A DNA stretch of 64,000 nucleotides from Mucidula mucida (lineage: Eukaryota; Basidiomycota; Agaricomycetes; Agaricales; Physalacriaceae), in the NCBI GenBank assembly GCA_015501055.1, contig JADNYV010000029.1, positions 186,001-250,000 on the forward strand, given 5' to 3'. Under the pieces are notes generated by a model. It was given only the letters and a program-made list of their open reading frames with translations, was not told the DNA's origin and did not search any database. How positions within the stretch are numbered: the stretch's first letter is position 1; the number at the start of each line of letters is the position of its first letter. Of the stretch, positions 34,397-43,779 are shown in pieces. The position numbers and the translations under genes were made by a program.

Positions 34397-36871
34397 TCAG
34401 CTTTCGGTACGAGGAAGGCCGGGGGAAGCGAATTCGGATTGTGAGGGGCGTATACGGCCAGCCTCGAGGTGTCGGTCGATCAGCGTCTGCCAGGCGTCAC
34501 GGTACTTCTTTGGGCTGCTATACGAGCGCGAGTTTATCTTCTTGTCTGCGTCTTTTACCTTTATTGACATTTTGAAGGTGTCCTTGGGCATTAAGTCCAC
34601 GTGTGGTACCGGTTGGAAGACGTCGGCGTATTGATGTTTCGTTCCAGATTCGAGTGCTTCGCACTTCTTCATGGTCGCCAATTCTTCGATCCTGTCCCGA
34701 ACGGCGGCCACTGGATTACGCTCGCATAGTCGCATGTATTCGTTATCTGTAAGACATTCGCTTGTCGTTTCGTATGGGGAGCTGCCTGCGAAGGGGAGAG
34801 ACTGGTTTTCAGCCTTCAGCGTCCTCTCCCTTTCCCGTCGCTCGTTTTGCGCATTGACGATGCGGGGTCTGTTCGTCTTCGAGACTGGGCGAAGAATGTC
34901 GAAATCCCTGGTCTTATCAGTCAAGGTCACATTATCGGCATCAAAAACGAGTTTATTGCTTGTTAAGAACGGGAGGCCGAGTATCAAATCAGAACATAGG
35001 TTGGGCGCGATGATTGCGCGAACAGGGCGGGATTTCCATACATCATTACGGTCAGAGACTTTCAGTTTCACCCATTCGGTGAGGGTCGTTGGGGAATCTA
35101 TAGCGGAGGAGAGAGCGGTGGATATCTGTATCGGTTCTGATAACTTGCGGCGGGATAAACGGTGCATTTGGACGAATTCTTCGCGGATCAATACTATATG
35201 GGATCCGGAGTCAATTAGTGCATTCAGAAAGAACGGGGCATCGGAAGTGCGTGTTCGTATGGCACAGGGCCATTGGACGTGCGGTACAGAGAATGGAACG
35301 GGATCCGACGTGATTGAACAGACAGGAGGGGCAGTAGAGTGAGGACTCACCGGAGGTGCAGACATGGAGCGGTTCAGCATGTTCGTTACTTCATCAGTGT
35401 CGGAGTCGTCAGAGTCCCCATCCCCCATGCCGAGGACGGAACTAGCGTTGGTCGGTGCAGTCAGCGAAGCGGGGATATTCCCGCGGATGTGTGCAACGGG
35501 TTCAACGGCGGCGATGGGTGCGGCGTTGCTTGGACGCTTTGGCGCGTCCGTAGCGAGCGTGGAACCGTCCGACATCGTGATACCTTTGTATGTGGTACCC
35601 GAAGGAAAACCGTTCGGACAGTCGCTAGAAATATGGGCGACGTCCCGTCGACGGCACTTCATGCAGCCGCGGTTCTTGCGCAGGTAATCCTTTTCGGCAT
35701 CTGTAAGGGGTGGGCATTTAACGGTGGTGTTGTTGGAAGACGGTTGGGAGCTGGTGTGGGAGGGCTGTGTGCGCGTATTCGGAGCGTTGGAGCCGTTGTT
35801 CAGGCGTTTGTTGGGCAGAGAGGCGGTGGCGGTACCCGCGCGTTCGCGCTTGGTCGCGTTTCCTACCATCTTCGCGACCTTCTCCTGCTCGTCGTTCCAC
35901 TTCTTCTCGATGTCCCTCATGCCGGCCACAAAGTTCTTCATATTCTTCTCTTTCTTCAGGTTCTTGTCGTTGTTGTGCTCTATCTGGAGAGAGGGCAGCA
36001 TACGAGTGCGGAGGTGATCAAGGAGGCGTTCAGTTGTGATGGGGTTCGTGGTAGCGGTCAACAGCAGCGACGCGACGGACAAGCGGTTGTACCAAGAGGC
36101 AAAGCTCTCGTCGGCGCCCTGTGCACAGGAAAGGATGTCGGTGCGGAGAGTGTCGGACCAGTCGTCGCGCAGGAACTCTTTTCGCATCTCTTCAGCCACC
36201 TCCGCGATCGACATCGCATCCCAAGCCTTGCTGTTGTTCTTGTACGCATTTTTCAGCATCGGATCTTGGAAGCCAGTGGCAAGAGTGGCGATGACAGTGG
36301 TAGGGTCGACGGCCCGGATTTTCTGATAGTTGCTGGCCGAGTATTCCCACTCGTTGATGTCGGCAGGCGTGATATCATCCACACCGGCCTTGAACATGGG
36401 CACGCTTTTCGGGTTCGATGTTTCGACACGCGACGAGATGATGGCGGTTGCGATGGCGTCTGTATTGGAGGGCATGGTTAACGATGGCGGCGCGGAAGGT
36501 GCAGTGGGACGAGTTTTGGGGCGCAGCAGTGGGTGGTGGTAGTCCGAAGAGGAAGAAGAGTCGTCTGAATCCTCTGGGGATATGACGCTGGTTTTGGGGT
36601 GTTTGGCCACGTTGGTCTTCTTTGCAATAGAAGCGCCGTCCTCCGAAGTTGGGGTGCCGATTGCACCGGTTTCGTCGGGTGAGTTCGACCGCGTGCGTGT
36701 AGGCGATGGTACAGGCGCAGGAGAGTTTGGCGGGGATGATAGTGGGGAGGAACCATCTTTCTCTTCGGCATTTCCGGCGAGCTGTTTCTTTCTCAATCTA
36801 TTCGAACTACGCGATGGCAGTCTTGGCGGCATCCAGGCGATAATTTTCAGGGCTTTCTTAATGGTCTGCAT
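34397..36871 (-). CDS. Gypsy gag and aspartic protease
   Basis: An 824-codon open frame starting at 36871. The N-terminal half is Pro/Ser-rich and then gag-like (retrotransposon capsid region around DINEWEYSASNYQKI). A CCHC-like knuckle CMKCRRRDVAHISSDC has six residues rather than four between the second Cys and the His. The protease active site is LNALIDSGSHIVL. The frame ends just inside the start of RT, in RPSQSEFASP, where the sequence changes frame. Confidence 0.9.
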   Translation of the reverse strand: MQTIKKALKIIAWMPPRLPSRSSNRLRKKQLAGNAEEKDGSSPLSSPPNSPAPVPSPTRTRSNSPDETGAIGTPTSEDGASIAKKTNVAKHPKTSVISPEDSDDSSSSSDYHHPLLRPKTRPTAPSAPPSLTMPSNTDAIATAIISSRVETSNPKSVPMFKAGVDDITPADINEWEYSASNYQKIRAVDPTTVIATLATGFQDPMLKNAYKNNSKAWDAMSIAEVAEEMRKEFLRDDWSDTLRTDILSCAQGADESFASWYNRLSVASLLLTATTNPITTERLLDHLRTRMLPSLQIEHNNDKNLKKEKNMKNFVAGMRDIEKKWNDEQEKVAKMVGNATKRERAGTATASLPNKRLNNGSNAPNTRTQPSHTSSQPSSNNTTVKCPPLTDAEKDYLRKNRGCMKCRRRDVAHISSDCPNGFPSGTTYKGITMSDGSTLATDAPKRPSNAAPIAAVEPVAHIRGNIPASLTAPTNASSVLGMGDGDSDDSDTDEVTNMLNRSMSAPPVSPHSTAPPVCSITSDPVPFSVPHVQWPCAIRTRTSDAPFFLNALIDSGSHIVLIREEFVQMHRLSRRKLSEPIQISTALSSAIDSPTTLTEWVKLKVSDRNDVWKSRPVRAIIAPNLCSDLILGLPFLTSNKLVFDADNVTLTDKTRDFDILRPVSKTNRPRIVNAQNERRERERTLKAENQSLPFAGSSPYETTSECLTDNEYMRLCERNPVAAVRDRIEELATMKKCEALESGTKHQYADVFQPVPHVDLMPKDTFKMSIKVKDADKKINSRSYSSPKKYRDAWQTLIDRHLEAGRIRPSQSEFASPGLPRTES

Positions 36872-37002
36872 TGTGTAGTCGGTTCGTGTGTCAATGAATG
36901 TATTTTACTCACGGCGGGGTCAATTTCAGTGTTCGGTTCGGTTTCTGTAACGGCGTCGGTGGGTCGGTAAATCTCGCTTTGAGACTGCAGTTAAAAAAAA
37001 AG

Positions 37003-37185
37003 TGTAAGCTCGACTATACCGTCGAGCCACTAAGTCGAAAGTCGCACGTTCGATAACTGGATCAAAGCGTCTTCGTTCGGGTCGAGGTCGAGGTACGGAA
37101 GTAAAGTAAGTAAGTACGTCCGATCGTTGTGTAGATCTAAGTATAGAGAAGTCCGATATGTCCGTTCTGTGTAAGCGGGCTTACA
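37003..37185 (-). repeat. Gypsy 5' LTR (183 bp)
   Basis: Same sequence as 31300-31482 as far as I can read. Followed internally by a poly(T) stretch on the coding strand. Confidence 0.95.
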
Positions 37186-37914
37186 TCAGCATTGGGACCA
37201 GAGCTGGATTGACAACGCGCGCGAGGTTGTTCGTCAGCGTTACAATGACCGGTATGCTGGTCGTACGGACCTCCTCTCAGATGCAGACCGGCAAGCCGAA
37301 GAGGCGAAAGATAAAGCGGTAAGTCATCTTTGATGAGATGTTCTAGAGCTGATTGTGCTTCAGGAAGCACCGCAAGGAATGTTTAATCTCCATCGTCGAC
37401 CAGATCCTGGTTCAGACGATGAGGACAACGAGTTGGAGCGGTACCTCAACGCGAAGCCCGTTGCCGTCAACAACCCCATCAAGTGGTGGATCAAACACCG
37501 TCAAGAATACCCTCGTCTCGCGCGCATGGCGCTTGACTATCATATGATCCCAGGTACGAACGTCTCTCGTCATTACTTGTTCCGTTCTCACACCTCGACA
37601 GCTACATCTGTGAATGTTGAGCGGGCTTTCAGTTGTGCGCGCCGATTGATTGGTTGGGAGCGCAACCGCTTAAGTGCGCAGAGCATTCAAGCTCTGATGT
37701 GCTTGGGATCATGGAGCAAGTTGGGTTATGTCACCAACGACGTCCTAGCTGAGGTGACGAGGGACGGTGCAGTGCAGGTACCAAAGGGGGATATGGATAA
37801 GGTGGAGATTAACTTCCCAGAGGGTTATGATAGTATTCATTGAATGTACTGTACATTAGACTATCCGACATATGTATACTTACCTGTCTGAGTGAGTTTG
37901 AGCTCGGACCACCA

Positions 37915-38046
37915 ACGGGTTGCGGTATACCGCGAATACCGTGCGGTATACTCATACCGTATACCGTGCACTGGCGGTACGGTATCCAACGGGACGGGTA
38001 CGGTATGCCGAGGTGGTACCCGCGGTACTACCCGGGCTGTTTACTA
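37915..38046 (-). repeat. hAT right terminus and subterminal repeats
   Basis: The reverse complement starts TAGTAAACAGCCCGGG, matching the left terminus. GGTATACC and ATACCG words are repeated many times between about 37920 and 38010. Confidence 0.7.
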
Positions 38047-38054
38047 CCCCCAAA

Positions 38055-38962
38055 GCCTTCCCGGATTAAGCAGCAGGACCTGCCAATCAGCCCATGGGGT
38101 ATCAACTCGAAGAACTTGAGAATATCTTGTCTACTAACTGGACTGTGTTGGATTCACAGAGTATGAGCAGCTCTGAGCCGCTTGAGGTGACATATGAGCC
38201 TTGACATGCTGACAAGGATGAGACAATGGGCAATGGTTGTAATGATGTATCTCATTCTGGTTGTACTCGCCCTACTCATGCAATATACACTACCTACAGT
38301 ACTCCTTGGTCAGAATTCAAGATTTTTACACTTCAAAGTCCAGAATTTCCCAAGATACAGCGCAAGGGCGACTAGAGCATTATTTCACCGGTTACTATTT
38401 AGTTACCGATAATCGGGCTGACCATTCCGGATCCCTCGGATGCCCACCACCAGGACCAGGTAAACCACAAATTATCTTCATATTGGTGTTGATTTCTTCT
38501 GGGTCTAGGCTCAATTTCCCATTGATGGGGAGATGTGACCACCCCAGGAGGTTTAACGCACTCCGACATCAACACAGCAAAGACAATCGAAGCACCTGTC
38601 GGGTCCCGGACAGAGTTAGTGTCCGAACTATTGGGTGTACATTGTTGGTGCAGAAATTGATGTTTTCTGTCACGGCATTAGTACATATCTCGTGATTGCG
38701 TTCTTTCAGATTGATGAAAGGAATCAAGCAAGCCTCGTTCTCTGTTTGTGTACATACATACATCGTGAGGTGTCTGATCTTCAGAGAACAATGAAGCCTT
38801 TCATCAGATGCATCTATTCAAAAGTCCACTGCCTCCGGGTCGTCTGACCTCTCACCTCTGCCTCTCTTTTCTCGCGACATTGCTACTACTGTCTACGCAC
38901 TCTCTAACATTACTACCTCCTGCCCTGATTCACAGTAGTTCATCTAGGCATAGACTTTCGCC
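38055..38962. other. Intergenic, nothing recognised
   Basis: About 900 bp between the hAT element and the F-box relic. Short open frames only. Confidence 0.55.
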
Positions 38963-40260
38963 ATGGCTCGATCCAGTGTGGTTTTCCCAATCGATAGAAT
39001 GCCACTCAACCTCTTGGTATGCGAGGTTTTCATGTATTGCAGTTCCGACATGTTCCATGTCTCCCATGTCTCGCAAAGGTGGCGAAAGATTGCACATGAG
39101 CATCCTCGTTGCTGGACCACTCTATGTGTTAGTCTTGATCAATGGAGTGGCCCGAGAGGTTCATCTATGATTTCGGACGAAGGCTTCAAAAGCTCAATCA
39201 CTACATATCGCATTCCCTCGACCTTCCTCTCCACATCACCATCAGCGGATATGTTTCGTCCCTTCTGGGATCTCATACATGCATTAAAATCACAGATACA
39301 CCGTTGGAGCGCCGTGTTGGTGGTCTGCCCTGTCATATTGGAGAACTTGTTGGATGGCTTCAATGATTCTTGCATACCCCTGCTGCGCGAAATGAAGATG
39401 GGCTTTGCCACGTTGCGAGGCCAGAATATCTGCCACCTATCTCCCTCTCGTTCCTCGACACAGCCCATTTTATGTCTATCGTGCTCTCTCAAGGGCCGCG
39501 CACGCCCGTTCCGTACCTTTCGTCCGTCCGCTACCTCGTAATTGAATACGTCGATAACGGCGAATCGCCCAACCGCCCTCTTGGACTTCCGACTTTTCGT
39601 AACATCCTGACCCTTATTCCGAATGCAAAAGACCTGGTTATAACACTGGAACCACTTTCCAAGGAAGCACATTCCTGTACTGTCTTGCAACACAAAAGTC
39701 CTCCCATTACCCATGATGGTATCTGCGCACTGACTGTGGGTCTCGACATGAACTCTCAAGTCACTAGTGTTTTCTCCAACACGTCCTTCCCGTCTTTGCA
39801 TCGACTTCGGGTGACGGCGATCGCTACGAGTCAAGGGCATGTGGTTCACGAACCTTTCAGAGGCGTGGAAGCTCTCATCGGACTCGCCGTGAACTCAACT
39901 GTTCCCTTTGAGCACCTTTTCCTCGACAAGATGCCCATGCGGTTCAAAGACTTGTTGCACCTGCTGGACGCTCTAAGCGGATTACAAGAGTTGATTATCC
40001 ACGATCCTCCGTACCCTTCACTCAAGGCATACCGTCCGGTGTCGCAGGAGCTGTTGAACCGTCTGACTGTAGACCGTTCGTTCTTGCCTCATCTGGCGAA
40101 ACTCGAACTGATCTGCTTTGCTGGCGACGGCCAGCCTGCAGTTACCAGAGAGGAAGTGGATCGGGTTATAAGGAGTAAGGCGGGTGGCTATTCTCGCATT
40201 GAAAGAATCGGGGAGAAAGTGTCATGCTTTGCCCCAAGAAGGTGGCCCAGTACAACTTGA
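38963..40260 (+). pseudogene. F-box/LRR-like gene with several frame breaks
   Basis: The start codes for an F-box (MPLNLLVCEVFMYC ... VSQRWRKIAHEHPRCW). Homology then moves between two frames: a PLHITISG segment near 39180-39245 in one, DLIHALKSQIHRWSA and PVILENLLDGF (about 39250-39400) in the other, then back for the long C-terminal LRR-like part (39410-40260). No GT-AG introns explain these switches, so at least three indels have accumulated. In a functional relative the F-box would bind Skp1 and the LRR-like part the substrate. Confidence 0.62.
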
Positions 40261-40404
40261 AGATTGTAAATAGTGGCCTAGATGCATGTAGATTCTGAAT
40301 GTGCACACATAGGGTCAAAATGGGAGCCAATCCTCATCGCTCGCATCGAACATTGAAGATGGATAATAACGTGAATAGGGAGGAGGAATATGCCTGTATC
40401 AAAC

Positions 40405-41221
40405 TCAAACCTTTACAACTTCGTATGGTTCCAGATCCTTCAACAGCTGAGCCCAGCGTCCCCCATTCCACTCCGACATCGCCTTCCATTCCCAGCTTTC
40501 AGCGCCCAGGATAACGCGCATCCAAAGCACGAACCCACCGACCTCCATGTCTGCCCACGACAGCTTGTCACCAACGACAAACTTCTGACCCTCTCGGTAC
40601 CACTTTGCGACTCCGTCAAAGTCCGCCTTCACCTTGTTCCACGCCTCTGCGCGCTTCGCACCTTTCGGATCCGCAGCATCCAACGTCGGTGTTCCTAGCA
40701 TCACCGACTTGGTCGTGTCGAAGTAAGTTTGACTTGCGGGATTCAACGCGCGGTGCATCGCGGGGAGAGCGAACTGCCATAGATTCCCAAGCTTCGACAT
40801 GAAGGCATCGGAGAAGGCGGCGAGGAGGGTGTAAGAATCTGGGCCGAGATGGAAGAGCTGTGGCGTATTGGGATAGGTCTCGTCAAGATAGTCGGCAATA
40901 GCGAGAGAGTCGGAGATGATGGCGCCGGTGGACGTGTCGCGAATCAGGGGAAGTGTGTAGTATGGACTGCCGTCGGCTTTTGTGAGAACTGCGGAGATCC
41001 CAAGTTTCTCGTAGAGAGGTTTGATGTCTGGATATTCAACCCACACCGTATTGTATTGGAGGCCCTTGAAGTTCAACGCGTATCTGTGTTTGCCTTGAGC
41101 TCTTGCCTTTAGTTCGTTCATCGATTGAATCTGACCTTATCTTCCATGTGTTAGGGCTCGGCGAGTATGGACCACCTGGAAGTGAACCAGGAATATCGTA
41201 GAAGGTAATCGTGGAAGACAT
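40405..41221 (-). CDS. Glutathione S-transferase, etherase/LigE-like (GTE type)
   Basis: Two exons (41136-41221 and 40405-41083) with a 52-nt intron at 41084-41135 give 254 residues. The N-terminal thioredoxin-like domain starts MSSTITFYDIPG, continues across the intron as NTWKIRYALNFKGL, and includes YYTLPLIRD and ISDSLAIADYLDETYP, the glutathione-binding ESxxI-like region with Asp-Ser. The C-terminal helical domain ends near KFVVGDKLSWADMEVGGF. The pattern resembles the fungal GST class related to bacterial beta-etherases, which are numerous in wood-decay fungi and linked to detoxification of wood extractives. It should be cytosolic. The start at 41221 is chosen over an ATG three codons upstream because the domain begins immediately. 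Confidence 0.85.
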
Positions 41222-41621
41222 TGCTCGCAAGAGGGTGGACGGTTAATTGAGTAGGCCTGATTCGTGCGCGTTTATATAGTCCTTAGAGGATCGAAGACTC
41301 TCAGGAGGTGATTATCGGCAGGCCTAAAGTCATGTGCAGTTTAGCTGCTGCGTCAGCCACCCCAAATTCCACGGATATTGGTCTATATTCGTGTGGGCGT
41401 ACCAGCTGATCGGGCGAGCATGGGATGCTATGGAATACGATTTCTGTGTTACGATACACAATGGCATTATCGTTAGGCCGGCCCCCATGCGATATTCTAA
41501 TTGCTGACAACGCGCCGAGCCTTGCTGACTGAGTGACGAGTCTGAAACCAAAAAATAGAACTTCCTGATACGCTCGAATTCAACGACATACCCGAAGCGT
41601 TCTCTAGTCTCGAATACATAT
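41222..41621. other. Intergenic, nothing recognised
   Basis: 400 bp between the GST promoter side and the 3' end of the F-box gene. No motif seen. Confidence 0.5.
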
Positions 41622-43331
41622 CTAGTCTATCACTTCAAAAAGTGACACGCCCGTGTCCTCACACCGAACGTCAATCACGAATCCCTGATCCTTTAACTCA
41701 AGCAAGTCCGCAACATCTTCGTCGGTGAGGTCTGTGAGTACGTTGTTCAGATGGTCTCCTAAATTCAGAAAAACGCCTTCCAGGCTGCGGCTCTCCACCT
41801 CAACGAAGGGCTCCCAACGCGAATAGATCATGTCCACCAGGCTCGAGTCGACGAATGTCCATGTCTGACGACTCTCTAGGACAGCAGAGAACGTAAAACA
41901 TTCAAGACGAGATACAAAGCGATGAATCATAGTATGGCTCTGTTCATCATCATCACTCAACTGGCACAGGTCCTTGATGAGAACCGACATCACAGCGTCA
42001 ACGAAAAGGTTATCTTCTAGCGACATTTGTTCACCAGAGAAACCAATTTCCAGTTCCGTCAGCATTGGAACCAGTTCAAGTACATCTGAGATGCGACCGA
42101 AATGTAAATCGCAATTCCATAGCACGAGGGAAGTGAGGGAACAGCGGGATACAATCAGGAAATTGGCGAGGACAGGGAGATATGGAAGAATGTTATGACT
42201 GTCGTTATCGCCTGCAGTGAGTGATGTAAGCACCGGAAGGCATAGCAAAGTTAGAAGGTGGCAATCCGTGACCTTGAGATCGTGAAGAGAGTGATGGGTC
42301 AAGCGTGGCAGGTTATTGGTCCACTGTCTCCGAAGTGCGCCACGGTCATGAAATTTCACAAGACGCGTGCCTGCTTCTAGGATAGAGAGCGGATCTAGTA
42401 TAGGTTCGGGTAGGTGGATTCCAGAGTGGAAACTGAAACCGACCAAGTTTGGACAATAGTCCAGAGAAACGTAGGCGTTGCAGATGGAGACATCTTCCAA
42501 CAACGGGGCGACCTCGAACGCACGTACAACAGGAATCCCATCCACCGCGGCTTCCCATATCCCGTCTGGATCATTGTCATCGAATATCAACTCCTTCAAA
42601 GCTGAAATTTGGCCACGAACGGCAATCAGCTGCTTGCTCAGATAGCCTGGAACCTCGAACACGGCACGCTCCCATCGCTCTGAGTGCGACATCAGCACCT
42701 TTAAAAGCTCTTGAACCCTCTCGTCCTCCTCATACTCCTCCCGTTGTACAACAAACTCAAATGCCAATTTGCACGAGCCAGAACGTTGCAGCGCTGTCTG
42801 AAGGATTGCGACTGGGTTTTTGTACCCTGTCAAGTGATGAGAGTACCCATCCCGTTTAACGTCACACCCCTCAGACGTAATCTGGAAAGACGACCACAGA
42901 CGAGGCCACTGTGAAGCCGCCCTCCATCGGCGACAGACACGACTAGCCGCCCAAGGACTATCATTGCGATTGAAGAGTAGAAATCCATCTGGGCAACTGG
43001 AATCACTGGCAAGGGTGGTCATCAGGAAGATCTGCTGGAGAACCTCCAGCGGAAGCTGCCTGACAATGGACAATGCGCCCATAATCTGCTGTTGACGTTC
43101 TTGCAAAGCCGCGCGCTGTTCCTTCAATAGGTCAAGAATTGCATTTCGTTCATCAAGCAGACTTTGAAGATTGTCTTGGAGAGAGGTGATGGAGTCTATG
43201 TCTTCGTTGAGACGCGTAACGGACGCGTCCACAGACGCGCGGTATGCGTGCAAGACGCGGATGTCATCGAAACAGGCAGGGTTATTGGAGAGTAGAATGT
43301 CGTTTACAGAAGTAGGTGGTTTGGGTGGCAC
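41622..43331 (-). CDS. F-box/LRR-like protein (intact)
   Basis: A single exon of 569 residues. The N-terminus has the basidiomycete F-box hallmark NDILLSNNPACFDD followed by a predicted coiled coil (about residues 35-85, rich in Leu, Gln and Glu). The F-box is at about 85-140 (RQLPLEVLQQIF ... ASRVCRRWRAASQWPRLW). The remaining 400 residues are irregular leucine-rich repeats. Such proteins are substrate receptors of SCF ubiquitin ligases. This sub-type (coiled coil before the F-box) differs from the cluster at 53-64 kb. No breaks seen. Confidence 0.82.
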   Translation of the reverse strand: MPPKPPTSVNDILLSNNPACFDDIRVLHAYRASVDASVTRLNEDIDSITSLQDNLQSLLDERNAILDLLKEQRAALQERQQQIMGALSIVRQLPLEVLQQIFLMTTLASDSSCPDGFLLFNRNDSPWAASRVCRRWRAASQWPRLWSSFQITSEGCDVKRDGYSHHLTGYKNPVAILQTALQRSGSCKLAFEFVVQREEYEEDERVQELLKVLMSHSERWERAVFEVPGYLSKQLIAVRGQISALKELIFDDNDPDGIWEAAVDGIPVVRAFEVAPLLEDVSICNAYVSLDYCPNLVGFSFHSGIHLPEPILDPLSILEAGTRLVKFHDRGALRRQWTNNLPRLTHHSLHDLKVTDCHLLTLLCLPVLTSLTAGDNDSHNILPYLPVLANFLIVSRCSLTSLVLWNCDLHFGRISDVLELVPMLTELEIGFSGEQMSLEDNLFVDAVMSVLIKDLCQLSDDDEQSHTMIHRFVSRLECFTFSAVLESRQTWTFVDSSLVDMIYSRWEPFVEVESRSLEGVFLNLGDHLNNVLTDLTDEDVADLLELKDQGFVIDVRCEDTGVSLFEVID

Positions 43332-43779
43332 ATCTGGGTTTCGGGGTAGTTCAGCATGACATGTACAGGTTGCACAGTGAGCCCGAAGAGTGGCCTATGA
43401 AAGAGAAAAGTCAGGAAAGCGTTCATAAACTTGACAGGACGTGTCTTGCCATAAATCAAAACGGTCCTAGGGATAGTTTTCTGCAGCCGCAACGTGATGA
43501 GATCCTAGGCGGCCTTGGTTCAGGAGTGGTGGTGAAAGGCTAAGATGAATTTGGCATTGTTGATACTTGAAGGCGCCGATCAGACGCGCTCACGTTAGAG
43601 AAGGCCGGCAAGTATTCCCTCGCAGAATTGTTATACCTCTATTGGCGTGGTTTTAAGTATTGGTCAGAGTGAGGTCTAACGGTCTATCCACAAAATCATA
43701 AGACCCTGAAGTATGTATAGGTACTGTAGTAGGTTCTATACTGTCTACAATCTAGTAAAATATAAACCCCAAGACAGAA
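43332..43779. other. Intergenic, nothing recognised
   Basis: About 450 bp. It holds the F-box promoter side and the 3' flank of the transporter. Confidence 0.5.

Larger units (their letters stand above)
31295..37190 (-). mobile_element. Complete Ty3/Gypsy chromovirus retrotransposon
   Basis: The element is 5,886 bp (31300-37185) with 183-bp LTRs at both ends and the 5-bp target duplication TCAGC at 31295-31299 and 37186-37190. It is oriented on the - strand: the 5' LTR is 37003-37185 and the 3' LTR is 31300-31482, preceded by the purine tract AGAGGGTGGGCGAG. The two LTRs read as identical over their full length, so insertion was recent. It carries two long open frames (gag-protease and RT-RNaseH-integrase-chromodomain). 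The 5' side just inside the LTR is a T-run with no clear TGG-type primer-binding site. Confidence 0.95.
28208..37843 (+). pseudogene. hAT transposase gene, interrupted in exon 10 by a Gypsy element
   Basis: Exons by splice-site inspection: 28208-28481, 28529-28822, 28873-29251, 29303-29489, 29542-29682, 29735-29803, 29855-30274, 30640-30909, 30963-31212, 31258-31299 continuing at 37191-37318, 37364-37553, 37602-37843. They sum to 2,886 nt, exactly 962 codons, with no internal stop. Domains: a basic/acidic N-terminus; a BED zinc finger (WTSLVYIFFQEP ... CGARGC ... NLRSH ... C) encoded by exon 3; the RNase-H-like core with Asp in SFSYDTW and Asp in LTMDNASNNDT; CFAHTINL; a long Lys/Asp/Glu-rich insertion; and the hAT C-terminal dimerisation domain (KWWIKH, ATSVNVERAFS, RLSAQSIQALMCL). 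The Gypsy insertion alone inactivates it. Most introns are about 45-55 nt; intron 7 is 365 nt. Confidence 0.88.
27951..38054. mobile_element. Autonomous hAT transposon with nested Gypsy insertion
   Basis: The element spans 27959-38046 (10,088 bp including the insertion, about 4.2 kb without it). The 8-bp direct repeat CCCCCAAA flanks it exactly (27951-27958 and 38047-38054). The termini are inverted repeats of the form TAGTAAAYAGCMCGG. Both subterminal regions are packed with CGGTAT/ATACCG words, and GGGACGGGTACGGT occurs once near each end. It encodes a BED-finger hAT transposase on the + strand. The 8-bp duplication, BED finger and hAT C-terminal domain together make the superfamily call firm. 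Confidence 0.93.

Noticed and set aside
34671..36481. Long + strand open frames (up to 380 codons) opposite the Gypsy gag
   Set aside because: Antisense shadows of the gag-protease frame, with no domain of their own.
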